DNA of 64,000 nt from Pyrocephalus nanus. Its lineage: Eukaryota; Chordata; Aves; Passeriformes; Tyrannidae. Numbering within the stretch: position 1 is the first letter of the stretch; each line of letters starts with the position of its first letter. Under the pieces are notes generated by a model. The model was not told the DNA's origin. It saw nothing but the letters and a program-made list of their open reading frames with translations, and made no database searches. The stretch is taken from assembly GCA_038380795.1 (NCBI GenBank), contig CM076259.1:62143938-62207937 (forward strand), given 5' to 3'. The translations under genes were made by a program, and so were the position numbers. Shown here piece by piece: positions 49,001 to 60,388 of the stretch.

Positions 49001-51489
49001 AAAGGAAAATGGCACTGCTGGGCTGACCGGGCTGTAAGCAAGCTATACCTGTGTAGGAGTAATTCCCTATGCAGTCTGTCCAACTGTAGTTTCTCACAGA
49101 ATGAGAGTTGTAATTTTTTTCTGAGAGACTTGATGATTCAGCAAAATAAAATTAGTCTCTTTTTCTTGGCATGAATACTCTTTTCAAGATGTTTCTCTTC
49201 CGAAGACTGAAAATGCTTTCATAAAGAGATGGAATTCTAAACGTCATCGATTAAAAAGAAAAAAGAGCAAACAGACGAGCAAACAAAAAACCAGTCAGGC
49301 AACAAGAATGGAGAAGACTTCTATTCCTACACAGTTTTGTGGATGATATCATGGGGAACCAAGAAAGTCTCAGCACTAGACTGAATTTACAATATATACA
49401 GTTAACATGCCAGGAAAGAAAAATAGTAGAAGCCATGCATTCACTGTCTGCAACTCAAGGGCTTTTTCTAAATGATGTGCTAACTTCATAAGAGTAGGAA
49501 ATCCACAAATAATACAGGGGAATGACATATGTATTTGCCACGAATTAGACAAAAAAGAAGAAACAGCTAAATCACAATCTCAGAATGATCTGTATCCTAA
49601 GACATTACAACATGGGCTTGCTTTACACACATCCCTGGATAAAATAGTCCCCTTGAGTAGGAGGAGTGGAGAGTGGAGAGACATTTGTCTGGTTTTGCCC
49701 CAAGGAAGGACATTCCCCTCCTGTCAGCTCCCAGCTGCCCCCAGATTTGTGTATAGGAGAAGGCAACAGGTTGACTGGTTGCAACCAGAAAATGGTGCTG
49801 CATCTTTATTTAACACAGTTATTAATGACCAAAAAATCACAGTTCCCTACCTCAAGTCGCCTGATAATCTACTGCCTCCCTTGGGCCTGTTCCCACCTCC
49901 ACCATTTTTAAACCCTTGTAATGCCATTGATTTTGGTGGACTTAATCTGAAAGGTAAACACAGGGGAGATAGATAAGAATCACTTCACTCCTGTGCTGAA
50001 TGACATGGTCTGTACTTCGTAGTTGGCAAATGTGTATATGTTGTGGCACCACCACACACTTGGCATAGTAGAAGTTGAAATGACATTAATCTGAATTGAA
50101 TATTCCAAACAAAACTGCTGCCAAAATACACACCTGTTTTTTGGTAGCAGTGATGGAGAGAAGCCAGTGCTCCTCATTCCACCCCCCACAAAGAGTTCAT
50201 GCAGGGTCTTCAAAAAGTTACTGAATGGATAAAGAGAATGTCATCATCACCTGACAGTAAAGATTGTATTTCATGGTAAGTAATTATCAGTTCCCAAATA
50301 CAAATGTGAGCTTCTTAAATTGCAGTAATTCATGGCAACATGCTTGCTACCTCCAGAGATAAATCACAATTTTTGCTAGGGTGTGGGTGAAAGAACCATC
50401 TGTGATGATTTGTAGCAAAGCCTCCAGAAAAGCCCATCTTTCTGCCTTTCTCCACTGGCCCAAGCTTGTCTGAAGAATGTCCTGTTCCTCCCTCCCAGAG
50501 CAGGTCACCACAAACCCTCCAACATGCACATCCAACCCTACAGCATCAGTTCCTGTTGTCTGCCTACAGTTCTGAATGGCCTATTTAACCCATACGCTCT
50601 GGTGACCATGAGATTTAACAAGTCGCTGATGTCCTTTGCTTGTTTTTTTTTTTGCAGCATGGTGTTTATTTCAATATTAGCAGACATTATTAATTTTTTG
50701 CCTGGAGGTACACACAACACCAAGGTGCCTCAGTAAGCTTGCAGAGCAGCAGTACTCCTACTTCAACATTCACATCTCTGCCATGGTGACTCATACAGTG
50801 CTACAGCTGTTTCAAGAGTTCTCTCTCTTTTTTTTTTTTTTTTTTTAAAGCCAGCTCTATTGGTGACTGAAACTTATGTAAGTAATCTAAAACCTCAGTA
50901 TTTACAATATAAAAGAATGACTAGGAACCTCTCCCAGACCCTAAGCTTCTGTAGGATTTATTATGGGGGAATTTTATTTCAAAATGCACTATCCCCACAA
51001 CTCAACTTTCTTCCTTTCCTATGCAGAACAAAAGGAAATGCACTGTTAATACAAATGAGCTTACCTCATTTGTGTGAGAAAAGAAAGACTGTCCAGCTTG
51101 ATTAGAAAGCAGTTGTTCTTAAAAGGAGTCAAGCAAGATTTACTATTAGTATAATTTTTTTTAGGTCTGAAATGATAGAATTTTTCCAAAATTTTAAAGT
51201 GAAAAATAAATATGCAACTCCAAAAATTATTCTGTCTGAGAACTACTGACAGGGCTGAAAAACAAAAAATTCCAAAATAGTTTATCCTGTTTTAGGATTG
51301 GAAAACTTAAAAAATGCTTAGAGAAGGCACTATCAAACTATGCTGCATTATGAATTTTAATACTGTGGCCAACTACAACTCTACAACAGTAGACTTACAC
51401 TGAAGTATTGCAGTGCTGAATCAGGTTCCTTTATCTGGTTATTTCATTCCCCTTTTCAGCTCATGCTCCTTGGCACAACAGTGGGATAT
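46049..51489. other. Non-coding DNA; purine-rich patches; possible repeat relic at 51150-51310
   Basis: No gene was recognised. Purine-rich stretches occur at 46190-46265 and 47616-47710 (GAAAAAGAAAAAGACAGAGG). A strong acceptor-like tract ends at 47229 (CCCCTCTTTCCAG) without an open exon and donor after it. The A+T-rich stretch at 51150-51310 (TTTCCAAAATTTTAAAG, AACAAAAAATTCCAAAAT) resembles the reptilian A+T-rich repeat style noted elsewhere, weakly. Confidence 0.4.
50828..50846. repeat. Poly(T) run, 19 nt
   Basis: An uninterrupted T19 preceded by CTCTCTC and followed by AAAGCCAG. It is a simple repeat. Confidence 0.93.
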
Positions 51490-51735
51490 GATCCATATAA
51501 AATTGGCTTTAAAATTATTTAGTTAAACTGGTGCAAGATGTGGTCACTCAGACCTATTTAAATCTGCTCTGTATCAATTTAGTATAAGTCATTTCCTGAT
51601 CAGATTAAGCTAAATCAATACAAACTAACTTTAAATACATTCCAGTGTTTGCACTAGCTTAACTAATTTGATTTTTAAACACACCTTTAATTAAACGAGT
51701 GCAATTCTGAGTGTGGAAAAGGCTTTGCAAGGCAG
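51490..51735. mobile_element. Relic with inverted repeats, probably an ancient non-autonomous DNA transposon
   Basis: Two 19-bp arms face each other. TTAGTTAAACTGGTGCAAG at 51519-51537 pairs with TTTGCACTAGCTTAACTAA at 51648-51666, with 16 of 19 positions complementary and about 110 bp between them. A further 'AATTAAACGAGTGCAATTCT' block follows at about 51690. The motifs 'TTTAGTTAAACYGGTGCA' and 'AATTAAACCAGTGCAAT', alternating with 'AGCTTAAACC'-like blocks, are familiar to me from old MITE-like repeats abundant in turtle and crocodile genomes. The superfamily is unknown to me and no target-site duplication is clear. Confidence 0.55.
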
Positions 51736-52855
51736 ATCTACTTGTGTGTGATAATTGGCTAATATTTTACTGCCCTGTTCTGCTAATTGAGAACTATAAA
51801 ATACAGTGAAAAAGCAATGCTATGCCTAAGAAGCGTGACAGTAGGTGAGACTTCGAAAAAATGCAATGTCCTTGCCATGGCTTGGGGCAGTCCAGATGTG
51901 GGAAGATAGTTTTGGCATGTCAAAAGATAATTAACATATTTACAAGAAAGATGTGTTTCACTTATGAAAAAGGCCAGTCTCTAAAGAACCAATATCAGTT
52001 GGAAAAAGCAGCTGTACCTGTGGCTTGGGGGTTGCTACAGTAATTTTTTAATTCTGTTTCCATATTTTTTACTTGGCCGTTCTGAGTATTTCTCACAATT
52101 TTGTTAGCAAGGGAGATTTTTTTTTTCCTGGAAAAGAGTGACTATTTTTCACAACTTGGAGAAACATTATAGGAAAGATTTACTCAAAGAGAATACAAGA
52201 AACTCATAGTTTATCCCGGGGTTAGAATTGTGACTGTTCTTTGGGTTGTTGGCATGGGTTTATTTTGCTATCTCCATGAACATTGTTATGCATACTCTGC
52301 TAGTCACATAAATTCTATACTTGACTCGAACTCAGAAATTTGCACAGTCTTTTTGGGTAATAGCCCAAAGGTATTAGAAACATATGTAATCTCTAAATAA
52401 TTGATGCTCCAAATAACAAACTAGCCAGGAAGCCTATGCGTTGTTACTGCCATTTTGCTAGCAGGGAACTGAAATGCAGAGAAACACAAACCTGAGATCC
52501 AGACCACTTTTCCTATGCATCTTGCAGGTCACCAAGCAGCCATGCACATCTGCCTGCAACATCTGCCTTGTCTGCTGGAAGAGGTGGATGGGAACCAAGA
52601 GGGGCAGAGGGAACCACTCAGAATCACTCTGGTTCCTCTGTCATTCTGCAGTGTCACCCAGGAAGTGCTATGGGGTAGCCTGCAGCCGTTCTCCAGTTTT
52701 CCTTACTGAAATGAGCCCATGGAGCCCAACCCCCACAGTTCAGTGCCCTATTGTGGCTACAGGGTATTTCCTCTCACCGAGATGAAACAGAGCATATTGG
52801 AATCTGAAACCTGGAGGGCTCCCAGGTGGATAATGTCACTGTGCTAGTTGTAATT
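51736..52855. other. Non-coding DNA, nothing recognised
   Basis: No exon, RNA gene or identifiable repeat is seen. The open frames at 52474-52785 have no recognisable motifs and overlap in two frames, as expected by chance in a G+C-richer patch. Confidence 0.4.
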
Positions 52856-52918
52856 ACAGAATCACAGAAGGTTCTGAATTGGAAGAGACCCACAAAAGTT
52901 AAGGTAATGAATTCAAAT
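52856..52918 (-). mobile_element. CR1 LINE 3' end, minus strand, short
   Basis: The plus strand reads ACAGAATCACAGAAGGTTCT, then GAATTGGAAGAGACCCACAA. This is the reverse complement of a CR1 3' end (…GGTCTCTTCCAATTC… followed by TTCTGTGATTCTGT). Only about 60 bp are kept, so this is a severely truncated insertion pointing opposite to the main CR1 copy. Confidence 0.78.
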
Positions 52919-55012
52919 TGGTTGGGAATCTGAAGAGCTGCCAATGTGCCAAACAGGCAGAGACTGAACATGCCCTTGCTTAGGATGCTTTTGTAGAGCA
53001 TACAAGAAGTTAAGAATGTGCACCCAGGCACATTAAAACTACTTGTATTCTACCTTGAAATTTCTGGTTTTAAAACCTATCTAAATGTGTCAGGAGCAGC
53101 ACACAGAGAATCCAGCTGCAAAGAAAACATATATCCAAGAACCCTGCTCTTACTGTAGGATTAAAGCCTGAAATCACCCATATATTGCTGTGATTTTCAA
53201 ATGATGGTCAAGGCTGAATACTGTAAGCACATTCGTGACTCAGTGAGACCCAAGCCTTGACCTCTCATGGTGATGATGGGGTGAGAAACAAAGGCATGAA
53301 AAAACAGAGTGACTTAAGCAAGATCATGCACTAAGCCAATAGCAGAGAAAAAATTAGGTGAAAATAAAGTCCAAGGAGGCTATTCCATTACAGTTTGAGA
53401 ACTAGATGTGATACATCCTTTGATGGGATCATGTGGAATGAAAGCAGGCTAGAATTTCAGTCTTCAGCCAGAAATACCTCAACAAACCAGCCATGCTGAT
53501 ACTCATGCTCTTCCTGTCACAAGGCATATGATATCACCCCTATTCAAAATTGCACAGGAGTCATAAAGTTAGAGCAAAGTTTGTCCTTGATGCTGAAAAA
53601 GCCTGGGCAGAGCAGATGTGGAAGAAGAATCGCAGGAACCAGACTGAGGACAGGTAAAAATAACTGAATGTAGAGACCATTGCCCACACTTTTGCTTTGC
53701 TTACTGTAGGTGATCTTATAGAGAAAGATCATCATTCCGCAAAGGACTTGATCCTGTGACTGGAGTCTGTGCAGAGTCTCCTACAGATGTCAGTGGAACT
53801 GACTCAGGCCTTTAAAGAAAGCTGGTGATATTCTGGTGAATAAAAGAAATCCAGTGCTCACGGAAAGATGCAAAGATAATAGTGCAGTGCTCTACAAGCC
53901 CATGAGACACTCATGAGACTTCAGTTCCACACCAGCAACACACCCACAATATTCTTGCAAACTCCTGAATGGAAAGTTTCCAAAAACAATACCACAAAAT
54001 ACATATCTGTCCATCTCTTTGTGATAGGCTGTGGTGCAGTTAAGGGTAGAGTTGGTTAGACAGAGTATAATCACTTTCTATTTTTGGAGACAAAAGTTTG
54101 CCTACTCTTTGGCAACTGTAAGTGTGGGTATGCCAAGAAAAAACCAACAACCCAAGAGTCTTGTTTACCTTTCATAGCTTCCAACCCTTTCACTTACTGA
54201 AACTACTCTGGAGATGATATCTTTTGTGTACACCACAGAATATTTGACGGTGCTGTGATAGAAGCCTTGATAATATCTCAACGGCTCAATAAATCAGAAA
54301 TTTCCTTCTCATAATTGCCTAGGATGCTAATTAAACAGAAAAAAAAAAAAAAAGAAAATGAGAACTTTGCCTACAGACTTCTTTTCTCCCCTTACTGAAC
54401 CTATTCTTGACACTATCAAAGGTGGCTGAGTCTCTCATCCAGCTCCTGTCTGACTTTTTCCCCACTGAAAAGCATGAAACATCATTGCTCTTCACGAGAG
54501 CTTGCCTTCATGTCTTGGGTTTCCAGAATTTGAAGCCACATTGACGTAGATGTACAAGTGGAGGAGACAAAAGTGCTGGGGTAAGTCTTAACTGGCAGCT
54601 GACTTGCTGAAAGGGACCAAAATGGAACAGGCAATTTGCTGTATCTCCATCAGATGACTGTCCAACAGTCAATGTTTTTAAAAAGAGCTGCCCAAAGAAA
54701 GAGGTCTTTGGCATGTCCAGAGGTACATGAAAAATGGTCTTATTCCTAAAGAAGCAACCAAAAATAGAGTTAGTAATGAGCAATAATAATTTAAGAAATA
54801 TATGTAAATATTGGTTCCTAGGCCTTACATGTTCAGTTTACAGAAGTAAACAAGAGATTTATTTACATTTTGCTTGGGACTGCATTAAAATAGTAAGGCC
54901 TGATCTAACATCTGATGCAGTGAATGGGCAACTTTCCCCTGTCATTCACAGGCTTTGGATCAAGCCACCAAGTATCATTCAGCCTGTTTTGCTCAAAAAT
55001 GTCAGCATCAAT
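52919..55012. other. Non-coding DNA, nothing recognised
   Basis: No supported gene or repeat is seen. It contains an A15 run at 54339-54353. The open frame at 54734-55081 is discussed with the exon-like segment at 55013-55052. Confidence 0.4.
54339..54353. repeat. Poly(A) run, 15 nt
   Basis: A15 preceded by TTAAACAG and followed by GAAAATGAG. It is a simple repeat. Confidence 0.9.
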
Positions 55013-55052
55013 ATGATTTCATTCTGGTTTGTCCTCTTATGCATAGCCAAAG
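55013..55052 (+). other. Signal-peptide-like start with splice donor (weak candidate first exon)
   Basis: An ATG at 55013 opens MISFWFVLLCIAK, a short hydrophobic segment like the core of a signal peptide. It is followed at once by a good donor, AAAG|GTAAGA (GT at 55053-55054), in phase 1. Phase-1 donors just after a signal peptide are typical of secreted and immunoglobulin-superfamily genes. The upstream frame is open for another 93 codons, there is no clear promoter, and the segment is short enough to arise by chance. Confidence 0.15.
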
Positions 55053-56689
55053 GTAAGACCAGAAAATATTTTTCCAATTAACAACTCCGTTTCAGTAATT
55101 CTTTTTATAAAACATGTTTCTAAGATAATTTGTTTTCACTGAAATTTGAATCATCTTTTTAAGATGACATGCCACTAGTAAGAGGTGCCTTACTTTTACA
55201 TTCCCTGATTTTGCCTGCTTCAGTTAGCTCTAATGTTTCAGGAAAGTGAATCCTTTTCCATTTTTGTCAGTTGTTCATTAAGCAAAAGAAGGTGCAGGAA
55301 ACAGCTAGTTGTATTGTGTGGAGGTTTACTTTTGCAGAGTTGGATAGTTTTTGCAACATTTGGCAGGAGAACTTTAAAGTTGATTAAGGAGCTTTTGTCA
55401 AGGATCTAGGGATCCAATGCAACTGATTGCAATAAAACTGTGCCAAGAATGTGAGGATCTGTCATCTTAGGATCCATCTGTCCAGGGGATGAAAGCTAGA
55501 GGAGATAAAGGTCCATTTTTGAATCATACTCATAGTTTATCAAAGTTCAGGAAGGTTCTGATCAAAGGCTGACCTATTTCCTAATATAAAGGAGGCAGAT
55601 TCAGAGCTTGCTTGTCAACACAGGTCCAAACTTCTCCAAAGTTTATTTTTTATCTGAATAGTTTGGATCCTTACATATCTGGGAAGAGATTCAGTGGAGA
55701 ACTCAAACTACAGGAGTTTTATGATGACATAATGTGTTATCTTTTGCTATTTTTCCACATTTATTTAAAAAACACCTGTCAAGGTGACTCCACACACTTG
55801 GGTAATTTTTTTTAAATATATAAATAACTATGGATAAAAATCCAAGCATCTTAATTTGCTCTACTGCAACAGTTCCTGTGCCAAAGGGAAAGGCTCCCTC
55901 AACCTACAATCTTGATTCACTCAACCTGTCATCTCCAATAAAAACTAAGAAAATAGATGCATCTTGCCAGGATGCCCACAAGTCAGTGAATTTGAGGTTT
56001 TTCATACAAAGAGGCTGCTCTAGAATGGAGGACCCTGCAGGGAAAAATACCTGCTATCAGTGCCTCCTTTCTAAATAAAGGATCTTTTTGGCCAGGATTG
56101 CACCTGTAGCACTATCATATGTGGGAGGAAGGTCTCTTTAATAGCCACAAGGCAAGCATACTGGCTAAACCCACCTATTCTTCTTTGACACTTTATATTC
56201 TGTCTTGTGTTCCAGTGGTTGTAAAACACTAGTCTTTTGGAACTCTTCCACACTGGAAAATTTCATCATGATAAAACACAACCCCTAGGAATCTTGGTAA
56301 CTAAGACAATGCTAAACATGCTGTTAAACATTGAACACAGACAGGGACTGTAATGTTTAACATCACATCAGCTGGTTGTGGTTAAGCCCATGGGCTGACC
56401 AGCTGCCACAACACTGAACATGTTGGTGTCTGCCTGCACTGACTATTTAGCAATGTGTTAGCAGCCCTGTTTCTCAAGGGTCTTTTTTCTTGCATGATCT
56501 GGTTTTCTAGTAGAGGCACACATTATGCTGATATAAATGAAGGTTGCAAGATACCAGATTAACCAGACTGGAACAGTTTACATGTTACTCTGATTTATGT
56601 TAAGGACCTCAGTCGCTTAGTTGAGCTCCTGACTAAAGCAATCACAAAAAACATCTTAGTTCATACCTTGCCTTTGTTCCTGCACACAG
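55053..56689. other. Non-coding DNA (would be intron if the flanking candidate exons are real)
   Basis: No repeat was recognised. Open frames at 55612-55815 and 55830-56078 show no domain signature. Confidence 0.35.
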
Positions 56690-56852
56690 TGTCTCTGACC
56701 CCAGCACAGCTGGACTGTTACTGCATTGGACTGTTGGAGAAAATAGCAGACACATGGCACCCTGACAAACCTTGCTTTTTAAAGAGTTCTTATCCTAGCA
56801 CAGGAGAAAGGGGAGACAAATGCTTGAACAGTATTTATGTACCAGCAAGATG
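56690..56852 (+). other. Exon-like open segment with cysteines (weak candidate second exon)
   Basis: The acceptor-like TTGCCTTTGTTCCTGCACACAG ends at 56689. The following 163 nt are open only in the frame that would join in phase 1 to the segment at 55013-55052. It reads SLTPAQLDCYCIGLLEK..., has four cysteines and stops at a TGA (56854-56856) overlapping a donor-like ATG|GTGAGG. Spliced, the two segments would give a secreted peptide of about 68 residues. I recognise no family. Chance co-occurrence is quite possible. Confidence 0.15.
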
Positions 56853-57655
56853 GTGAGGAAAGAAATGACAAGCATCTGCTTTCTCTCACGTGACTGGGCA
56901 TGATGTATTGATAGTGGTCTCAGCTCTGTAATGTGAAAGGATAATGCAAAGTTAACTCTACTAATGGATCGGTTCCAGGACTATTTCAGCCCTAAGAAAT
57001 ATGTGACATTTGGATATCTCTTTTTATTTATTACCAGATATCAGACTCCTGCAGATATGCAGAAACAATAGATCAGTATGTGAATGGTCTAAAAATTAAG
57101 GCCAAGTTTGTGAGTTTGTGCAGCTTGACGCATGACAAACTCCCCACAAGACTATTGGGATGACCAGATATTTGGCTTTTGAAAGGGAAAATAAAAGCAT
57201 ACAACAAGTGAAAACAGCATTTTCCCTGAACATGAGAAAAAAAACCCACCAAAAACCCCAATAAATGAGACAAATGGCTTAGAGCTAGGAAATAGAAAAC
57301 TAGGTAAGTTTTATTAAAATAACATATGGTCTGAGAGATTGTCAGCTCTTATTGCAGCTTTTCCATAGGCAAAGGGCTGTTTAGGGTCTTTCTTCTCTCT
57401 TCAGATACTGTTTTCTGGGTCACTGAAATTCTAGCTTCAGCTGCACTACATAAAATTTCAGAGTTGTTGGAACTTCATATTTTGAGATTTCTTTAGACCT
57501 GTCGAATTTTACTGAAATTAATCAATGGCTTCTGTTATGAGGCAGAAATTATAAGAATAATGAAGCACATATTAACTTTCTCTTTCCTAAGAAAATGGGC
57601 TAAAATGAATATGCTACATTTTGGTAAATGACAAATTTTTCTTTTTATGGTTTTT
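56853..57655. other. Non-coding DNA, nothing recognised
   Basis: Several acceptor-like tracts (TTTATTACCAG near 57038, TTCTCTCTTCAG near 57405) lack open exons with donors. No repeat was recognised. Confidence 0.4.
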
Positions 57656-57660
57656 GACAC
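57656..57660. repeat. 5-bp target-site duplication, left copy
   Basis: GACAC directly precedes the TG of the LTR. The right counterpart GATAC (58267-58271) differs at one base. A 5-bp duplication fits ERVL-type integration. Confidence 0.6.
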
Positions 57661-58266
57661 TGTGCTGGTTTTGGGTGGGGTAGAATTAATTGTCTTCACA
57701 GTGGCTAGTGTGAGGCTGTGTTTTGCCTTTGTGCTGAACAGAGGGTTGATGTTATAAAGATGTTTTTGTTATTGCTGAGCAGTGCTTGCATAGAGCCCAG
57801 GCCTTTTCTGCTTTTTGTACTGCCATGCTGGCAAGGAAGTTGGGGGGCAGGGGAAGTTGGGAGGTGGTACAACCTCCCAGGGAGGGGACAGGTGACCCAA
57901 ACTGACCAAAGGAATATTCCATACCATATGATATCATGCTCCTTATATAAAGGGGGGAAGCAGGCACAGAGGGTGGGGGTCTCGAAATGATGGCATTTTG
58001 TCTTCCCAAGTAACCATTACATATGATGGGGCCCTGCTCTCATGGAGATGGCTGAACACCTGCCTGCCCGTGGGAAGCTGGGAGTTACTATTTGTTTTTC
58101 TTTTTTTTCATGTGTACAGCTTTTCCTTTCCCAACTAAACTGTCTTTATCTCAACCCGTGGGTTTCCCAGCTCTTACCATTCCAATTCTCTCCCTGCTCC
58201 CACTGGTAGGGGAGTGAGCGAGCAGCTGCACTGGATTTGGTTGCTGCCTGGGGTGAAACCATGACA
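57661..58266 (+). mobile_element. Solo LTR of an avian ERV (ERVL-like)
   Basis: A 606-bp block begins TGTGCTGGTTTTGGGTGGGG and ends GGGTGAAACCATGACA, with the TG...CA ends expected of an LTR. Familiar avian LTR blocks occur in order: TAGAATTAATTGTCTTCACA, TGTTTTGCCTTTGTGCTGAA, CATATGATATCATGC, a TATA box at 57944, CTAAACTGTCTTTATCTCAA (R/U5) and GGTTTCCCAGCTCTTACC. It is flanked by GACAC/GATAC. No internal retroviral sequence adjoins, so it is a solo LTR. Good preservation makes it one of the youngest insertions here. I recall such LTRs as common in passerines and other neoavians. Confidence 0.9.
57944..57951 (+). promoter_or_regulatory. TATA box of the LTR promoter
   Basis: TATATAAA lies about 284 bp into the LTR, just upstream of AGGGGGGAAG. 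This is the position expected for the U3 promoter. The R region and poly(A) area would follow (…CTAAACTGTCTTTATC at about 58134-58149; a canonical AATAAA is not preserved there). Confidence 0.7.
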
Positions 58267-58271
58267 GATAC
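58267..58271. repeat. 5-bp target-site duplication, right copy
   Basis: GATAC follows the terminal CA of the LTR and matches the left GACAC at four of five positions. Confidence 0.6.
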
Positions 58272-60364
58272 TTTCTTGCATTTTTTTCTATCATTTTTAT
58301 AAGAAGGGAAAAACAGTCAATAAAGGAACTGGTATTAATAATGTTGGTCCAAATTGAAGAAAGAAATGTAGAAGATACAAAGGGTGAATTTGGGGCTACG
58401 AAAAGAATCTTCAAAAAAGAGAATGGGCATATCATCTTTCCATGCAAGCATGGGGATCGTCAAGGAGGAAAAGGAAGTATACACAGGCTCTGGAAGAGGA
58501 GGGTGAGCTCTGCTATTAAGCAGGCTGAAGAGGAATGAGATGGGAGTACAGAGGACTCTAACAAAAGTAAAGCCTATGAGGTATTCTCCTAGCTCCATTT
58601 TCACTTCTTTTGGAATTCTAAAACTGGACACAGATTCTTCTAAGTAAAAGAACCTCCATACTGGGGATATGGTCTTATATATATAACCTTCAGAGTTTAA
58701 ACAATGGCTTATATCATGTGAACTTTCCTCCAACTCTATGGTGTTTCCAATACTGTTGGTACATAGCTGGGATGAAAAGCTATTCTTTCTGGTTCCTCAA
58801 ATGTGTCCCTTTCAGAGCAGACTCCAAGGAGGGTAGACATATTCCACAATATGAGCTATCAGCTGGGCTTTTACCTAGGCTGCCATGCGACCTCAAAGTC
58901 ACCTTGCTTGGGAAGCAATTAACGTCACATAGATAAAGGTGGAGTCCAAACCTCTCAAAAGCCTGAAAAACATGTGACAACACAGCAATAGAGTAGCTTC
59001 ATATGAAGTGACTATGAAACTGAGGATAGGGCTATTGGCTATGAGAAGGATGAAGGAGTTTCAGACTGTAGAGATTCTGCATAGAGAAAAGGCTGGACAA
59101 TGAAGAGGGCATAACCACAGCTTTCACTGTGCCAAAGAAACACTTTAGGTACTACTAAGTTTGTGGAAGCTCTCACCTTATCATCCTTAACAATTTGCAA
59201 ATCTGTTGCCCAGGCCTAAGGACTCTTCTCACTGAAAGGGAAGTAAGACTGCTGATGGATATTTAGACTCAATGGCAATTTGCCTCATCCAAGTAAGGAT
59301 TTAACTTCTAAACTTCATGGCCAAAAAAAATCTTCATTTGATCTAAATTCCTTTGCCGTGTCTCAATCAAGGTCTTTCTTGCTCTCCCTGGATCCCAAGA
59401 ATTTTTTGGCCTAAAGGTGCAAAGTGACTAAACTGGAATTTAAGTAAGATTAATTTGAGCTAAAGGGATCATGGTATGGTGCTGCCTGAATTTCCCCTTA
59501 ACACCAGTTATTGGTAGATCTAGTTCTATATCCTTGATACCCCAGTATTCTGAAGGAGAAGGAGGTAGATTTTGCCCAAGAAGTGGCAACAATCATCATC
59601 CTGTTTTCTGGCCCCAGAGTATGTTGTAGGGTGAGATTATTATTTATTATCTGTTTTGCTGCAGTCCTTAGGATCATTTACACTCACAATTTTACTCTGA
59701 TTTTGGAAAAACTGTTGGGCATAAAGAGGCTGTATCCCCTTGTCTTTGCAAGAAATGCACCCTAAACCCTCAGGACTTTCTGCTTGCAAAGGTATAGGAT
59801 TGTGAAAACCCCTCATCTAGCCCCAAAGTTTTCCTGTCTTATGGGATAGCAGAGTAAGCAAGCAGAACTGATGAAGGATTTACTCACTGAGCCAAAAAAT
59901 CCTGTAAGTAGTTAATGAGTGTTAGCCTTGCTGAATTTTCATAACACTGCCATTGATAACCAAGTGGGACCTGCATGCACAGGATCATGGAAAAAAAGTG
60001 CTAGACTTGTTCTTTCTCAATTACAAGAAGCCTCTTAAGCCCCAAGTGGTGAAAGATGTCAAAGTTAACATGCCAGTAAAAAGAGACAGATGAAGGCAAA
60101 GCCATTGTCCATTTTCTTTGACAAAAATGCAATAAAGCTACGAAAGGGGTAATCTGGTAACTTGTGCAGTAGGAGTTATATCCTGTTCTTCTGAAATGTG
60201 AATCTGGGACTCAAGACCACAGAAAACAGAGACAAGGTCATGAACCTGGGGGAAAGGTTTTTTGTTCAAGCATTTGGGTGACAATGTAAACATATTGTGA
60301 GTAGCAGGCTACAGGAAGGTTAAACCAAGGGCATTTATTCTTTTATTTGCAAGTCTAAAACCAT

Positions 60365-60388
60365 GTTTGTTTGTTTGTTTGTTTGTTT
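60365..60388. repeat. (GTTT)6 microsatellite
   Basis: Six perfect GTTT units, preceded by CCAT and followed by CATTTC. Confidence 0.97.

Noticed and set aside
58335..58733. 132-codon minus-strand frame with plus-strand frame opposite
   Set aside because: Both strands are open over the same interval and neither has recognisable motifs or bounding splice signals.
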